A stretch of 55,183 nt of DNA from Bacillus sp. FJAT-27245 (GTDB taxonomy: Bacteria > Bacillota > Bacilli > Bacillales > Cytobacillaceae). The stretch lies in contig NZ_LIGI01000001.1 in the NCBI RefSeq assembly GCF_001273955.1, positions 2,778,728-2,833,910 of the forward strand, read 5' to 3'. Of this stretch, positions 36,071 through 47,458 are shown one piece after another. The first letter of the stretch is position 1. Every line of letters starts with the position of its first letter. The notes below the pieces were generated by a model. That model saw only the letters and a program-made list of their open reading frames with translations. It was not told the DNA's origin and ran no database searches. A program made the position numbers and the translations under genes.

Positions 36071-36991
36071 GTGAAATACATTGTTTTATTTGGTTTGTGC
36101 ATTGGGCTGTTTATTATGGGGATGACCATTATCAGGATTGGGATGTTCAATATATCCGGGAACCGGCTGAAGCGGCTGCTCCAAAAATTAACGAGCACCC
36201 CATTTAAAGGTATGGCCACCGGCACATTAATCACAGCAATCCTTCAAAGCAGCTCGACTGTTATGGTATTGGCGATAGGATTGATTTCCGCCAGAATCCT
36301 TACCTTCCCCCAATCAATCGGGATTATTTTGGGGACAAACATCGGGACTACGTTCAAGACAGAATTAATTACATTTGATTTAGGTAAGATCCTAATCCCA
36401 ATCGCAGTTGCCGGTGCCATTTTAATTTTTGCGAGGAAGGTCGTTTGGAGAAGCTCCGGGATGGTCCTCCTGGGCATTGCGTCCGTCTTCACCGCTATGA
36501 AAGGGTTCGAGGCTCTATCGCTGCCCCTGGCGTCCGTAGAGGCCGTCCATAAGCTCCTATTGTCATTAAACGAGCATATACTTGTCGGGATAGCGGCCGG
36601 GGCATGCATGACCGCCATTATCCAGTCCAGTACGGCCATGACAGGAATTGCAATGGGCTTCCTTACTTCAGGCGTCCTTGGGCTCGAGGCGGGAATCGCC
36701 GTCATGCTTGGGGCCAATATCGGGACATGCATAACTGCCCTTATTGCGGCAATCGGAGGCGGCGAGGAAGCAAGGCTGGCTGCATTTGCCCATGTCTGGC
36801 TGAATGTCATAGGCGTCCTGCTGTTCATCCCTCTTATTCCTGCACTTGGGAATCTGGGGCCGGCCATAGCCAAATCACCCGATGTCCAGCTGGCCCACAT
36901 CAGCGTCATTTTCAATGTTGCGACTTCGCTGCTGGCGCTTCCATTCGCGGAGAGGTTCGGGAGAATGATTATGTATTTCCATGCTAAATAG
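36071..36991 (+). CDS. yqeW: Na+/phosphate cotransporter-family protein YqeW
   Basis: Membrane protein of 306 aa with two inverted repeats, each with the family motif: ILQSSSTVMVLAIG near residue 57-70 and IIQSSTAMTGIAMG near 180-193, plus TNIGTT and ANIGTC. This is the NaPi-II/NptA-type fold. A C-terminal PhoU domain found in some homologues is absent. Phosphate import is inferred. GTG 36071 is best spaced to GGGAG at 36058-36062; an in-frame GTG 36062 lies upstream. Confidence 0.87.
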   Translation: MKYIVLFGLCIGLFIMGMTIIRIGMFNISGNRLKRLLQKLTSTPFKGMATGTLITAILQSSSTVMVLAIGLISARILTFPQSIGIILGTNIGTTFKTELITFDLGKILIPIAVAGAILIFARKVVWRSSGMVLLGIASVFTAMKGFEALSLPLASVEAVHKLLLSLNEHILVGIAAGACMTAIIQSSTAMTGIAMGFLTSGVLGLEAGIAVMLGANIGTCITALIAAIGGGEEARLAAFAHVWLNVIGVLLFIPLIPALGNLGPAIAKSPDVQLAHISVIFNVATSLLALPFAERFGRMIMYFHAK

Positions 36992-37034
36992 TGTTGAAGG
37001 AAATAAAAGATGATTTATGGATTCTCGGTTGTTG

Positions 37035-37185
37035 AGGATTTTAAAAAAGATGGGTTCATGATTTCTCCAGGCAATATCGTGCTTTAGGATTTTTAAAAAG
37101 TAGTGATTATTTTTGAAAACTTCGTACGATGGCATTTTTTTAAAGTAGAGATTATGTGTTCCCTTTGAAAACTTCGTACGATGGC
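37035..37185. repeat. Degenerate direct repeats, about 51-52 bp apart
   Basis: The 19-mer GAAAACTTCGTACGATGGC occurs at 37115-37133 and 37167-37185, 52 bp apart. A GGATTTT(T)AAAAAG stretch recurs at 37036 and 37087. Together they look like two to three decayed units of a tandem repeat between yqeW and mtaB. Confidence 0.7.
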
Positions 37186-37199
37186 CCATTTTTCCCAAA

Positions 37200-37233
37200 A
37201 AGAAAAGCTGCCCCATCATTCACGGGGCAGCCT
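37200..37233 (-). terminator. Terminator of the heat-shock operon after mtaB
   Basis: GCTGCCCC (37207-37214) pairs with GGGGCAGC (37224-37231); TTTTCTTTTT follows on the minus strand. Confidence 0.9.
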
Positions 37234-37241
37234 TTGCTGTG

Positions 37242-38597
37242 TTATCCAATCGCTTCCTTAACGGAGGCTTCTTCGTTGTCCATTACGCGGACAAACTGGC
37301 CTTCATTATAAGGATATCCGGCTTTGGCAATTTTCACTTTTACAATCTTTCCGACCATTTCCTCGGATGCCGGGAAAACAACCTTCAGGTAATTGTCTGT
37401 ATAGCCGACATACAAGCCCGTTTGGCCGCCATCCTTGAATTCCTCTTCCGGAATCACTTCAAGCACTTCTCCTTCAAACTGGGACGCATATTCCTTGGCA
37501 AGCTGATCGGAAAGGGCAATCAGGCGATGGACGCGCTCATTTTTCACTTCTTCATCAACCTGGTCTTCCATCCTCGCGGCAGGGGTGCCTGTGCGCTTGG
37601 AGTATGGGAAGACATGAAGCTCGGAAAATTTATGAGCCTTGACGAAATTGTATGTTTCCATGAACTCTTCTTCCGTTTCACCCGGAAAACCGACTATGAC
37701 GTCGGATGTAACGGCAAGGCCAGGAAGTGCTTCCTTCAAGCGGTCAAGCCGTTCGCCGAAAAATTCCATCGTATACTTCCGGCGCATTCTTTTCAAGACG
37801 GTATCAGACCCGGATTGCAGCGGTATATGCAGGTGGCGGACAACAAGCTCCGAATCATTGATGACCTGGATAACTTCATCGGTAATTTGGCTCGCTTCAA
37901 TGGATGAAATGCGAAGGCGTTTCAGCCCTTTAACTTCTGCTTCAAGATCCCGGAGCAGGGCTGCCAAGTTATAATCCTTCAAGTCTTCGCCGTAGCCGCC
38001 GGTATGGATGCCTGTAAGGACGATTTCCTTGTAGCCGGCGTCGACTAGCTGCTGTGCCTGGCGGATAACCTCTTTCGGATCACGTGACCTCATGAGGCCG
38101 CGGGCCCACGGAATGATACAGAAGGTGCAGAAGTTGTTGCAGCCTTCCTGGATTTTCAGGGATGCGCGTGTCCTGTCTGTAAATGCGGGAACATCCAGCT
38201 CCTCATACACCCGGTTTTTCATAATATTGCGGACGCCGTTGATCGGCTGGCGCTCTTGCTTGTACTGGGCGATATAGTCGAGCATCTTCACGCGATCCTG
38301 AGTCCCGACAACAATGTCCACACCCGGGATTGCAATGATTTCAGCTGGTGACGTTTGGGCGTAGCAGCCGGTAACGCAAATAACGGCATCCGGGTTTTTG
38401 CGTATCGCCCTGCGGATAACTTGGCGGCTTTTTTTGTCGCCTGTATTCGTGACCGTGCACGTATTGATTATATATACATCAGAAGAAGACTCGAATTCAA
38501 CACGATCGTAGCCTTCCTGTTTGAACAATTGCCAAATTGCTTCAGTTTCATAGTGGTTCACCTTGCATCCAAGAGTATGAAACGCGACTGTAGGCAT
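37242..38597 (-). CDS. mtaB: tRNA t6A37 methylthiotransferase MtaB
   Basis: Radical-SAM enzyme of 451 aa that converts t6A37 to ms2t6A37 in tRNA. The UPF0004 domain has three cluster cysteines (LGCKVNHYE, NTCTVTN, VTGCYAQ). The radical-SAM CxxxCxxC motif is in GCNNFCTFCIIPWARG near residue 152-167. A C-terminal TRAM domain (about 375-440) binds tRNA. It is YqeV of B. subtilis and last in the dnaK operon, 6 bp after rsmE. Confidence 0.95.
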   Translation of the reverse strand: MPTVAFHTLGCKVNHYETEAIWQLFKQEGYDRVEFESSSDVYIINTCTVTNTGDKKSRQVIRRAIRKNPDAVICVTGCYAQTSPAEIIAIPGVDIVVGTQDRVKMLDYIAQYKQERQPINGVRNIMKNRVYEELDVPAFTDRTRASLKIQEGCNNFCTFCIIPWARGLMRSRDPKEVIRQAQQLVDAGYKEIVLTGIHTGGYGEDLKDYNLAALLRDLEAEVKGLKRLRISSIEASQITDEVIQVINDSELVVRHLHIPLQSGSDTVLKRMRRKYTMEFFGERLDRLKEALPGLAVTSDVIVGFPGETEEEFMETYNFVKAHKFSELHVFPYSKRTGTPAARMEDQVDEEVKNERVHRLIALSDQLAKEYASQFEGEVLEVIPEEEFKDGGQTGLYVGYTDNYLKVVFPASEEMVGKIVKVKIAKAGYPYNEGQFVRVMDNEEASVKEAIG

Positions 38598-38603
38598 GTA
38601 AAC

Positions 38604-39350
38604 TCACCTCATTAATTCTAAATGATAGGATATCGCCGCCAGCGCATAGAGCGGGGCGGTTTCTGTCCTTAAAATTCTTGGTCCCAGACCACAAAGCTGA
38701 AAACCATGGCCCTTGAGTTGGTCAACTTCCCCTTCAGAAAGCCCTCCCTCCGGACCAAAAACAATCAGCAAGGAATCTCCCGGCTTAATATTCGCAAGTG
38801 TTCCAGAGAATGCGGAAGTTTCTCCGGCCCTGCTTTCTTCTTCATAGGCGACGAGCTTTGCATCATAGTTATTGGACTCCAAAAGCAGAGCGCGAAAATC
38901 AATCGGCGCCATAACTTCAGGCAATACATTGCGATGTGACTGCTCGGCCGCTTCCTTGGCAATTTTCTGCCAACGTTCAGCCTTCTTGCCTGATTTTTTT
39001 TCGTCCAGTTTAACGACGGAACGCGCGGCGGCAAATGGGATGAACTTGTGGGCGCCCATTTCGGTGCCCTTTTGAATAATCCATTCCAGTTTGTCCCCTT
39101 TCGGAAGCCCGCTGGCAATCGCCACTTGGATAGGCAGCTCGGTAGTTCCATCATTCCATTTTACAACGTCCGCGGCTACCGTTTCACCGGTAATTTCTGC
39201 AATTTCGCATACAGCGCTCCTTGCCCCGGGGTTAACACAGATGATGTGATCACCAATTCCCATTCGCATCACCTTCACGATGTGGAAACGGTCATCCCCT
39301 TCCAGAATGAACCGGCCATCTTCCAATTTTTCAACAAAATAGCGCTGCAT
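38604..39350 (-). CDS. rsmE: 16S rRNA (uracil1498-N3)-methyltransferase
   Basis: SPOUT methyltransferase of 248 aa. An N-terminal PUA-like domain (MQRYFVEKL, HIVKVMRMGIGDHI) precedes a trefoil-knot domain with GPEGGLSEGE near residue 197 and LGPRILRTETAPLYAL near 222. AGGGGTG favours ATG 39350 over an in-frame GTG 39359. It lies between prmA and mtaB, separated from prmA by an unusual 540-bp repeat-filled gap. Confidence 0.95.
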   Translation of the reverse strand: MQRYFVEKLEDGRFILEGDDRFHIVKVMRMGIGDHIICVNPGARSAVCEIAEITGETVAADVVKWNDGTTELPIQVAIASGLPKGDKLEWIIQKGTEMGAHKFIPFAAARSVVKLDEKKSGKKAERWQKIAKEAAEQSHRNVLPEVMAPIDFRALLLESNNYDAKLVAYEEESRAGETSAFSGTLANIKPGDSLLIVFGPEGGLSEGEVDQLKGHGFQLCGLGPRILRTETAPLYALAAISYHLELMR

Positions 39351-39460
39351 GTGGAGCACCCCTCTGTAAGCAATATTTCTATTTTACTAAAAGTTACTAA
39401 TAAAGTCACTTGATTTTGCATGTTTACTGGTGTTTTAATTGTATGAAAATTTAGATAAAT

Positions 39461-39544
39461 GCGAATGGCTTGTAAAATGTGGCGAATGAACTAATAAACG
39501 GGGCGAATGTCGTAAAGAGCAAGGTGAATGATCGTGTTGAATTT
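39461..39544. repeat. Four-unit 21-bp degenerate tandem repeat
   Basis: GCGAATG begins at 39461, 39482 and 39503, and GTGAATG at 39524: exactly 21 bp apart. Within units a TAAA-like stretch recurs at similar offset, the rest is variable. No ribosome-binding site or ORF supports coding. Confidence 0.75.
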
Positions 39545-39552
39545 TTGAAAAG

Positions 39553-39770
39553 GGGGCTTTGGACTAGAATCCCATGAAAATTTAGTTTGCTTTCTGGATC
39601 CCTGGTTTATTTGGACATGGAAGTTGCAAAGACTCTATTTGGTGTCCGAATCCCCGCCTTATTTGGACACGGAAGTTACGAATACTCTACTAGCTGTCAA
39701 AAAATCGGGCTTCTTTGGACTCAGATACCACTATTACCCCAATTTACATTCAACTATCTCTGGACTCCAT
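39553..39770. repeat. 52-bp tandem repeat array between prmA and rsmE
   Basis: TTGGAC occurs at 39559, 39611, 39663 and 39715, an exact 52-bp period; the best units share TTATTTGGACA-n-GGAAGTT and a following ACTCTA. A fifth, degenerate CTGGACTCC lies at 39760. Short ORFs here (39587-39799, 39624-39866) are by-products of the repeat and were not called. Confidence 0.8.
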
Positions 39771-39847
39771 TTCCGATGGTTCACATGTTCTCTTTCTGAA
39801 TTAAAAACTACGTCCCGTACAGCTTCCGAATTTACTTCACACTTCAC

Positions 39848-39880
39848 AAAAAAGGCATCCGCTTAAAAAAGCGGATACCT
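39848..39880 (-). terminator. Terminator after prmA
   Basis: AGGCATCCGC and GCGGATACCT form a strong stem; TTTTTT follows on the minus strand. It separates dnaK-dnaJ-prmA from rsmE-mtaB. Confidence 0.9.
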
Positions 39881-39891
39881 CATGCGGAAAA

Positions 39892-40833
39892 TCATTTCTT
39901 TTGGGCGATTATCGCAACCCAGTCTTCCATTAAAATTGTTTCCACTATTGAAAAGCCTTCGTTAATGAGTGCATCCTTTACCAAATCCTTTTTGGCTTGG
40001 ATGATTCCTGAAGCGATGAAGGTGCCGCCAGGTTTCAGGACGCGGGCCACGTCTTCTGTAAACCGTAAAATGACTTCGGCAAGAATATTGGCGACAACGA
40101 CATCAGCTGAACGATCTTGTATCCTTTCAAGCAAGTTGTTCTGGGCAACCAATACCTTGTCCTGGACCTTATTCAGCTTAATATTCAGCCTTGCTGACTT
40201 AACGGCCACTTCGTCGAGATCATACGCCCTTATATCGGAGCCACCAAGCAATGCCGCTGCTATGCTTAGAACGCCGGAGCCTGTGCCCACATCGATTACG
40301 TCATCACCCGGCTTTACAGTCCGTTCGAGCGCCTGGATGCACATGACCGTTGTAGGATGGGTTCCTGTACCAAAAGCCATGCCCGGGTCTAGTTCAATAA
40401 TCAATTCATCACTATTTACCGGGGTATATTCCTCCCACGTTGGGACTACCGTGAACCGCTCTGAAATTTTCACTGGATTGTAGTACTTTTTCCAGGCTGT
40501 TGCCCATTCTTCCTCGTTTACTTCGGAAATCGTGACTTTGTTCAGACCGATATCAATATCGTGGATAATCAGATTATTGATTGATTCCTTGATGGCGTCG
40601 ACCGTTTCACCCAAAAAGCTGTTCACCGGCAGGTACGCCTTAACGATAACGCCTTCCTCCGGATAATCATTCGGATCGAGCTGATAAATTTCCCCGAATT
40701 GGTCTTCCCGCTCTTTAATAAGCTCAAAAGGGTCCTCAATAACAACCCCGCTAGCCCCTGCTTCATGGAGGATATGGGAAATCGGTTCAACTGCTTCATT
40801 CGCCGTATGGATGCTGATTTCAGACCATTTCAT
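39892..40833 (-). CDS. prmA: Ribosomal protein L11 methyltransferase
   Basis: Trimethylates lysines of ribosomal protein L11. The 313-aa protein has an N-terminal L11-binding domain ([20 protein letters not shown]) and a Rossmann methyltransferase domain with the SAM motif [16 protein letters not shown] near residue 177-192 and [12 protein letters not shown] near 245. It lies 16 bp after dnaJ. Known as yqeT in B. subtilis. Confidence 0.95.
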   Translation of the reverse strand: MKWSEISIHTANEAVEPISHILHEAGASGVVIEDPFELIKEREDQFGEIYQLDPNDYPEEGVIVKAYLPVNSFLGETVDAIKESINNLIIHDIDIGLNKVTISEVNEEEWATAWKKYYNPVKISERFTVVPTWEEYTPVNSDELIIELDPGMAFGTGTHPTTVMCIQALERTVKPGDDVIDVGTGSGVLSIAAALLGGSDIRAYDLDEVAVKSARLNIKLNKVQDKVLVAQNNLLERIQDRSADVVVANILAEVILRFTEDVARVLKPGGTFIASGIIQAKKDLVKDALINEGFSIVETILMEDWVAIIAQKK

Positions 40834-40849
40834 CTTGCCTGCCCCACTC

Positions 40850-41998
40850 TCAATCGCCTTTAAAGGCGCGTTTTACTTTTGAAAAAAAACTTTCTTCATG
40901 CTCGCCAAGCGGCGCATTCCCGCTAATTTCCGCAAATTCGCGGAGCAGCTGCTTTTGTTTGTCCGTCAATTTCGTAGGCGTGATAATCCGGATAATCACA
41001 TGCTGGTCGCCTGTACCATAGCCTCTGACGTTCGGGATTCCTTTTCCGCGCAGGCGGAATTTGGTTCCCGATTGCGTACCAGCCGGTATTTTAAGTTTAA
41101 CTTTCCCATGAAGGGTCGGAACTTCAATTTCATCCCCGAGCGATGCCTGGACAAATGTCAATGGCATTTCACAGTAGACATCGTCACCATCCCGTTCGAA
41201 AAATTCATGCGGCCTAACATGGAAAACAACGTACAAATCCCCAGGAGGGCCGCCATTGGCCCCAGCTTCTCCCTGGCCAGCCATCCTCAGCTGTTGCCCG
41301 TCATCAATTCCTGCCGGGATTTTCACATGGATTTTCTTTCTCTTCCTCACTTTTCCTTCTCCGCCGCAGGTTGCACACTTTTGCTTAATCTCTTTTCCGG
41401 TTCCATTACAGTAAGTACAAACCCTGCGGTTAACGATACGGCCGAATGGGGTGTTTTGTTCGACATTCAGCTGGCCCGTTCCATGGCAATGGCTGCACGT
41501 TTCAGGCTGAGTCCCTGGTTTCGCGCCCGAGCCGTGGCATGTTCCACATGTTTCGTCACGCGGGATTTCAATGTCTGTCTCTTTTCCGAACGCGGCTTCC
41601 TCAAATGAAACGGTCATTGTATATTGAAGGTCCGCGCCCTGCCTTGGCGCATTTGGGTCGCGCCTCCTGGCTGCCCCGCCGCCAAAAAAAGTATTAAATA
41701 TATCTTCAAAACCGCCAAAGCCGCCGCCAAAGCCGCCGCCAAAATCGCCGCCACCACCGAAACCGCCAAAACCTTGGTTCGGGTCAGTATGCCCGAATTG
41801 GTCGTAGTGGGCGCGCTTTTGGTCGTCGCTGAGCGTTTCATATGCCTCTTTCACTTCTTTAAATTTTTCATCGGCATTCGGTTCCTTGTTTACATCAGGA
41901 TGCAGCTGCTTGGAAAGCTTCCGGTATGCCTTTTTGATTTCATCCTTGGAGGCACCCTTCCCGACTCCAAGTACTTCATAATAGTCCCTTTTGCTCAT
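40850..41998 (-). CDS. dnaJ: Chaperone DnaJ
   Basis: Hsp40 co-chaperone of 382 aa that stimulates DnaK ATPase. It has a J domain with HPD near residue 33-35, a Gly/Phe-rich linker (about 75-110), four zinc motifs (CGTCHG, CSHCHG, CTYCNG, CATCGG) at about 150-210 and the C-terminal substrate-binding domain. It is separated from dnaK by a terminator and a repeat element, so some of its transcripts may have another origin. Confidence 0.97.
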   Translation of the reverse strand: MSKRDYYEVLGVGKGASKDEIKKAYRKLSKQLHPDVNKEPNADEKFKEVKEAYETLSDDQKRAHYDQFGHTDPNQGFGGFGGGGDFGGGFGGGFGGFEDIFNTFFGGGAARRRDPNAPRQGADLQYTMTVSFEEAAFGKETDIEIPRDETCGTCHGSGAKPGTQPETCSHCHGTGQLNVEQNTPFGRIVNRRVCTYCNGTGKEIKQKCATCGGEGKVRKRKKIHVKIPAGIDDGQQLRMAGQGEAGANGGPPGDLYVVFHVRPHEFFERDGDDVYCEMPLTFVQASLGDEIEVPTLHGKVKLKIPAGTQSGTKFRLRGKGIPNVRGYGTGDQHVIIRIITPTKLTDKQKQLLREFAEISGNAPLGEHEESFFSKVKRAFKGD

Positions 41999-42094
41999 CT
42001 AACCACTCCCGAAAATCTCACATAAAAATAATTGTAGCATTCGCCTGGGTGTTAAACAATATAAAGATGCTTGCCCGTTCCAGGCAATCCACAG

Positions 42095-42131
42095 AAAAAG
42101 TCAAAGCCGGATAACGTGACTTTGACTTTTT
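42095..42131 (-). terminator. Terminator between dnaK and dnaJ
   Basis: AAAAAGTCAAAG (42095-42106) pairs perfectly with CTTTGACTTTTT (42120-42131), with a terminal T-run on the minus strand. Confidence 0.85.
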
Positions 42132-42184
42132 CAATGTAAAAAGGAACTCATAACGAGACCCTTGCTTTTCTATTGTCTGGCAGC

Positions 42185-42428
42185 CGGCGCTAACCGGCCG
42201 CTTCCGCTTTTCTCTGTCCAGCTGCGGCAGCCAGCGCCTAGTGTACTTCGGTCTCCTCCTTACGATAAGTCAACATCGGTTCACTGCGTTCACTGTGTTT
42301 CCTTTATCTCGTTCGGAGCCCTCCAGCCCATACGGCGCTAACCGGCTACTTCCGCTTTTCTCTGTCCAGCTGCGGCGGCTAGGGGCTCGGGGTCTTAAGC
42401 CTGTAGCCCCTGACCACCTCCGCTTTTC
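42185..42428. repeat. Bacillus-type intergenic repeat starting at the dnaK stop codon
   Basis: Two copies of a roughly 55-bp GC-rich unit (CGGCGCTAACCGGC ... TTCCGCTTTTCTCTGTCCAG CTGCGGC) begin at 42185 and 42333, 148 bp apart. A third CCGCTTTTCT abuts the dnaK TAA at 42429. From memory, units with CGCTTTTCT-nTGTCCAGCTGCGGC are widespread between genes in Bacillus genomes. No ORF. Confidence 0.8.
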
Positions 42429-44880
<2,452 letters not shown>

Positions 44881-44952
44881 TTTGCTCACCTCCCTTAAAG
44901 GAACAGTCTTCAATATCCAAAATAAAAGCTGCACGTTTCGGAAAAAGGCCAT

Positions 44953-44982
44953 TAAAAAGGGCGGGATAAGGCATCCGCCCCT
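44953..44982 (-). terminator. Hairpin between hrcA and grpE (attenuator or processing site)
   Basis: On the minus strand GGGCGG and CCGCCC arms are followed by TTTTT, formally a Rho-independent terminator inside the operon. In B. subtilis the dnaK-operon mRNA is processed downstream of hrcA, which lowers hrcA relative to grpE-dnaK-dnaJ; this hairpin sits at the corresponding place. Confidence 0.6.
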
Positions 44983-44999
44983 ACTCAATATTTCCAAGG

Positions 45000-46031
45000 C
45001 TATTTCGTTTGATACAGCTTTGTAAGAACGGTTGACAAATCCCGGCTGATGATTTTCAAAAGGCCAACGACCCGTGAATATTCCATCCTCGTAGGGCCAA
45101 GAACCCCAATGCTTCCGAGATTTTCATCACCCATTGTATAAGTGGCAGTTATCAGGCTGCAGTTTTCCATCGCCTGGTTATCATTTTCACGGCCTATCCT
45201 GATCGTAATCCCAGCCGGGCTGTTTTTAATCAATTCATAAACAGGCTGTTCCTGCTCAATCATCGAAAGGAGGCTGCGTATTTTTGAAATATCATTAAAT
45301 TCCGGCTGGCTGAGGATATTGGTTTTGCCTCCGAAAAACAATTTTTCGCTGACAGGCATTTTCAGCGCGTCGGAAATCAAATGGAGCATCATATCATAGT
45401 CATTAATATGCTGGCGAAGCAGAACCGCCACTTCCTTATACAGTTTATCCCGTAAATCAAGGAGTGGAACACCCGCAAGCCGCTCATTCAGGATATTAAC
45501 CATCTTTTCAAGGTCACCCGCATCATGCGAAGCCGGGAGCTGCATCATCTTGTTTTCTACATGGCCAGTATCAGTGACAATGATTGCAATCGCTGTTTCC
45601 TTGTTCAAAGGGACGATTTGAATTTTTCTCAGCCGGTTCTCCTCAACCGCGGGCCCGAGCATAATGGAGGTGTAACTTGTCATTTCTGACAAAATCATGG
45701 CGGACCGCTGGATGATTTTTTCAAATTCGAAAATCCGCTCGGCAAAAATCGACTTGATTTTGGTCAAATCCCTCTGGTCGACTTTTTCGGGAGATAGCAG
45801 ATGATCGACATAATACCGGTAACCTTTTTCCGAGGGGATCCTGCCGGATGACGTATGGGTCTTTTCTATATACCCAAGTTCCTCAAGATCCGCCATTTCA
45901 TTCCGGATTGTCGCGGAACTGAATGAAATAGTCCCTTTCTTTGACAAACTCCGGGAACCGACCGGCTGTGCGGATCGGATGAATTCATCAACAATAACCT
46001 GAAGAATAAGCAATTGGCGATCTGTTAACAA
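45000..46031 (-). CDS. hrcA: Heat-inducible repressor HrcA
   Basis: Repressor of class I heat-shock genes; binds CIRCE and needs GroEL for activity. The 343-aa protein has an N-terminal winged helix ([40 protein letters not shown]) and a GAF-like dimerisation domain. The start is TTG 46031, 8 bp after GGGG, which aligns with the B. subtilis N-terminus; GTG and ATG codons upstream are in frame. It is the first gene of the operon it represses. Confidence 0.95.
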   Translation of the reverse strand: MLTDRQLLILQVIVDEFIRSAQPVGSRSLSKKGTISFSSATIRNEMADLEELGYIEKTHTSSGRIPSEKGYRYYVDHLLSPEKVDQRDLTKIKSIFAERIFEFEKIIQRSAMILSEMTSYTSIMLGPAVEENRLRKIQIVPLNKETAIAIIVTDTGHVENKMMQLPASHDAGDLEKMVNILNERLAGVPLLDLRDKLYKEVAVLLRQHINDYDMMLHLISDALKMPVSEKLFFGGKTNILSQPEFNDISKIRSLLSMIEQEQPVYELIKNSPAGITIRIGRENDNQAMENCSLITATYTMGDENLGSIGVLGPTRMEYSRVVGLLKIISRDLSTVLTKLYQTK

Positions 46032-46045
46032 GTTCATCACCCCTG

Positions 46046-46072
46046 TTAGCACTCATTTACCCCGAGTGCTAA
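46046..46072. promoter_or_regulatory. CIRCE operator of the hrcA operon
   Basis: Perfect 9-9-9 CIRCE: TTAGCACTC (46046-46054), 9-bp spacer, GAGTGCTAA (46064-46072). It lies between promoter and hrcA start, so the operon is autoregulated. Confidence 0.98.
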
Positions 46073-46082
46073 TTCTACTAAT

Positions 46083-46111
46083 AAAGTATCAAAACTACCT
46101 GGTCGTGTCAA
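46083..46111 (-). promoter_or_regulatory. Sigma-A promoter of the hrcA-grpE-dnaK-dnaJ operon
   Basis: TTGACA (46106-46111) and TACTTT (46083-46088) on the minus strand, spacer 17 bp, followed 10 bp later by CIRCE. Confidence 0.85.
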
Positions 46112-46136
46112 TGATTTCGATTCAAAATGGCATCGC

Positions 46137-47294
46137 CTACTTCATTAAAAATGACTGGAAAACCTCGTTCCCGAGAAGCTTTCCTTTTCGCGTCAGGAAG
46201 ATGCTTTCCCCTGAGGCATCTATGAGGCCATTTTTCGACAATGTGTCAATTTGGGATGCGAAAACAGATTCGAGCGAAACATTGAATTTCTTTTTAAAAT
46301 GACTCTTTCTGACTCCTTCCGCCATCCTTAGGCCAAGGAACATTTCTTCTTCCATCGCTTCTTCCTTTGTTACCTCATTTTCCTCCAAGACAGGAAGCTG
46401 CCCGTCTTTAAGGGAGGCCATATATCTGTTAAGCGGACCGATATTGGAGCGGCGGACTTTTCCAACATAACTGTGCGCACCCGCCCCGAATCCATAGTAT
46501 TCCTCATTTCTCCAATACGTCAGATTATGGAGGCTTTCATAGCCTTTTTTTGAAAAATTGCTTATCTCGTATTGCTGGTAGCCATGCGAAGCCATTTCAT
46601 CCATTAGCAGTTCGTACATGGCCGCTTCCACATCCTCGCCAGGCAATGGGAGTTTTCCCTTTCTCATCAGGTTATAAAAAACCGTCTTTGGCTCGATGAT
46701 GAGCGAGTAGCCTGAAAAATGGGGAAGGCCAAGGGATAGTGCTTCGGTTAGCGTTTCCCTGAAATCGCCAAGCGATTGTCCGGGAAGTGCGTAGATGAGA
46801 TCGATGGAAATGTTTTCGAACCCCGCCCTTTTTGCATCCTCGACTGTTTTGTACACATCCCTTGCCCTATGGCTCCGGCCGATTTTCTCAAGCAATTCAT
46901 CGTTAAATGACTGAACTCCAAGGCTCAGCCTGTTCACTCCGGCATCCTTAAGAATAGCCAGTTTTTCATAGGAAAGGTCGCCAGGATTTCCTTCAAACGT
47001 GTACTCAAGGCCAGGCGCCTTGGGCAAATTGGCGTTAATGCTTCCGCAAAGCTTCTCCAACTGTGCACTGTTCAAGGCTGTTGGCGTTCCACCTCCTACA
47101 AATATACTTTTCATCTCCCCCGCCGGATAGCGGCCAAGTGTGAGCCCAATCTCCTTATCGAGGGATTCTAAGTACTCGTCAACCGGCTGGCCCTGAAGGA
47201 AAAATTTATTGAAATCGCAATAGTGGCAAATATGCTGACAAAATGGAATATGGATATAGGCAGCGGCTGGCGCTGTATATTTCGTTTCATTCAC
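46137..47294 (-). CDS. hemW: Haem chaperone/radical SAM protein HemW
   Basis: Radical-SAM protein of about 385 aa, long annotated as coproporphyrinogen oxidase-like; the HemW group is thought to deliver haem. The CxxxCxxC motif lies in HIPFCQHICHYCDFNKFF near residue 18-35, followed by GGGTPT and YEFEGNPG-like SAM-binding loops (YTFEGNPGDL). GTG 47294 is best spaced to GGAGTGA; GTG 47303 is also in frame. It lies between lepA and hrcA. Confidence 0.92.
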   Translation of the reverse strand: MNETKYTAPAAAYIHIPFCQHICHYCDFNKFFLQGQPVDEYLESLDKEIGLTLGRYPAGEMKSIFVGGGTPTALNSAQLEKLCGSINANLPKAPGLEYTFEGNPGDLSYEKLAILKDAGVNRLSLGVQSFNDELLEKIGRSHRARDVYKTVEDAKRAGFENISIDLIYALPGQSLGDFRETLTEALSLGLPHFSGYSLIIEPKTVFYNLMRKGKLPLPGEDVEAAMYELLMDEMASHGYQQYEISNFSKKGYESLHNLTYWRNEEYYGFGAGAHSYVGKVRRSNIGPLNRYMASLKDGQLPVLEENEVTKEEAMEEEMFLGLRMAEGVRKSHFKKKFNVSLESVFASQIDTLSKNGLIDASGESIFLTRKGKLLGNEVFQSFLMK

Positions 47295-47404
47295 GTTTAT
47301 CACTCCAAGAAAAACATATTAAACCATTATACTATAAGAAGGCAAAAAAATAAGAAGCAAGAAGCTATGACGCTTTCTTCTAATATAAGGCAATTCACCT
47401 ATAT

Positions 47405-47444
47405 GAAAAAAGGCAGGCACCGCCTGATCGGGCGGGTGCCTGCC
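47405..47444 (-). terminator. Terminator after lepA
   Basis: GGCAGGCACCGCC and GGCGGGTGCCTGCC pair closely; TTTTTT follows on the minus strand. hemW transcription must restart beyond it; a TATAAT lies at 47326-47331 (minus). Confidence 0.88.
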
Positions 47445-47458
47445 ATCTCGTATCTCGT

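Noticed and set aside
37100-37190. CRISPR-like direct repeats
   Set aside because: Only two clear copies, the spacers are themselves degenerate repeats, and no cas genes are present; the other intergenic arrays fail for the same reasons.
39587-39866. Two overlapping plus-strand ORFs of 70-80 codons between prmA and rsmE
   Set aside because: They run through the 52-bp repeat array, lack ribosome-binding sites and show no protein-like pattern.
44881-44997. N-terminal extension of grpE
   Set aside because: It covers the terminator-like hairpin and lacks a ribosome-binding site; TTG 44880 is well spaced to GGAGG.
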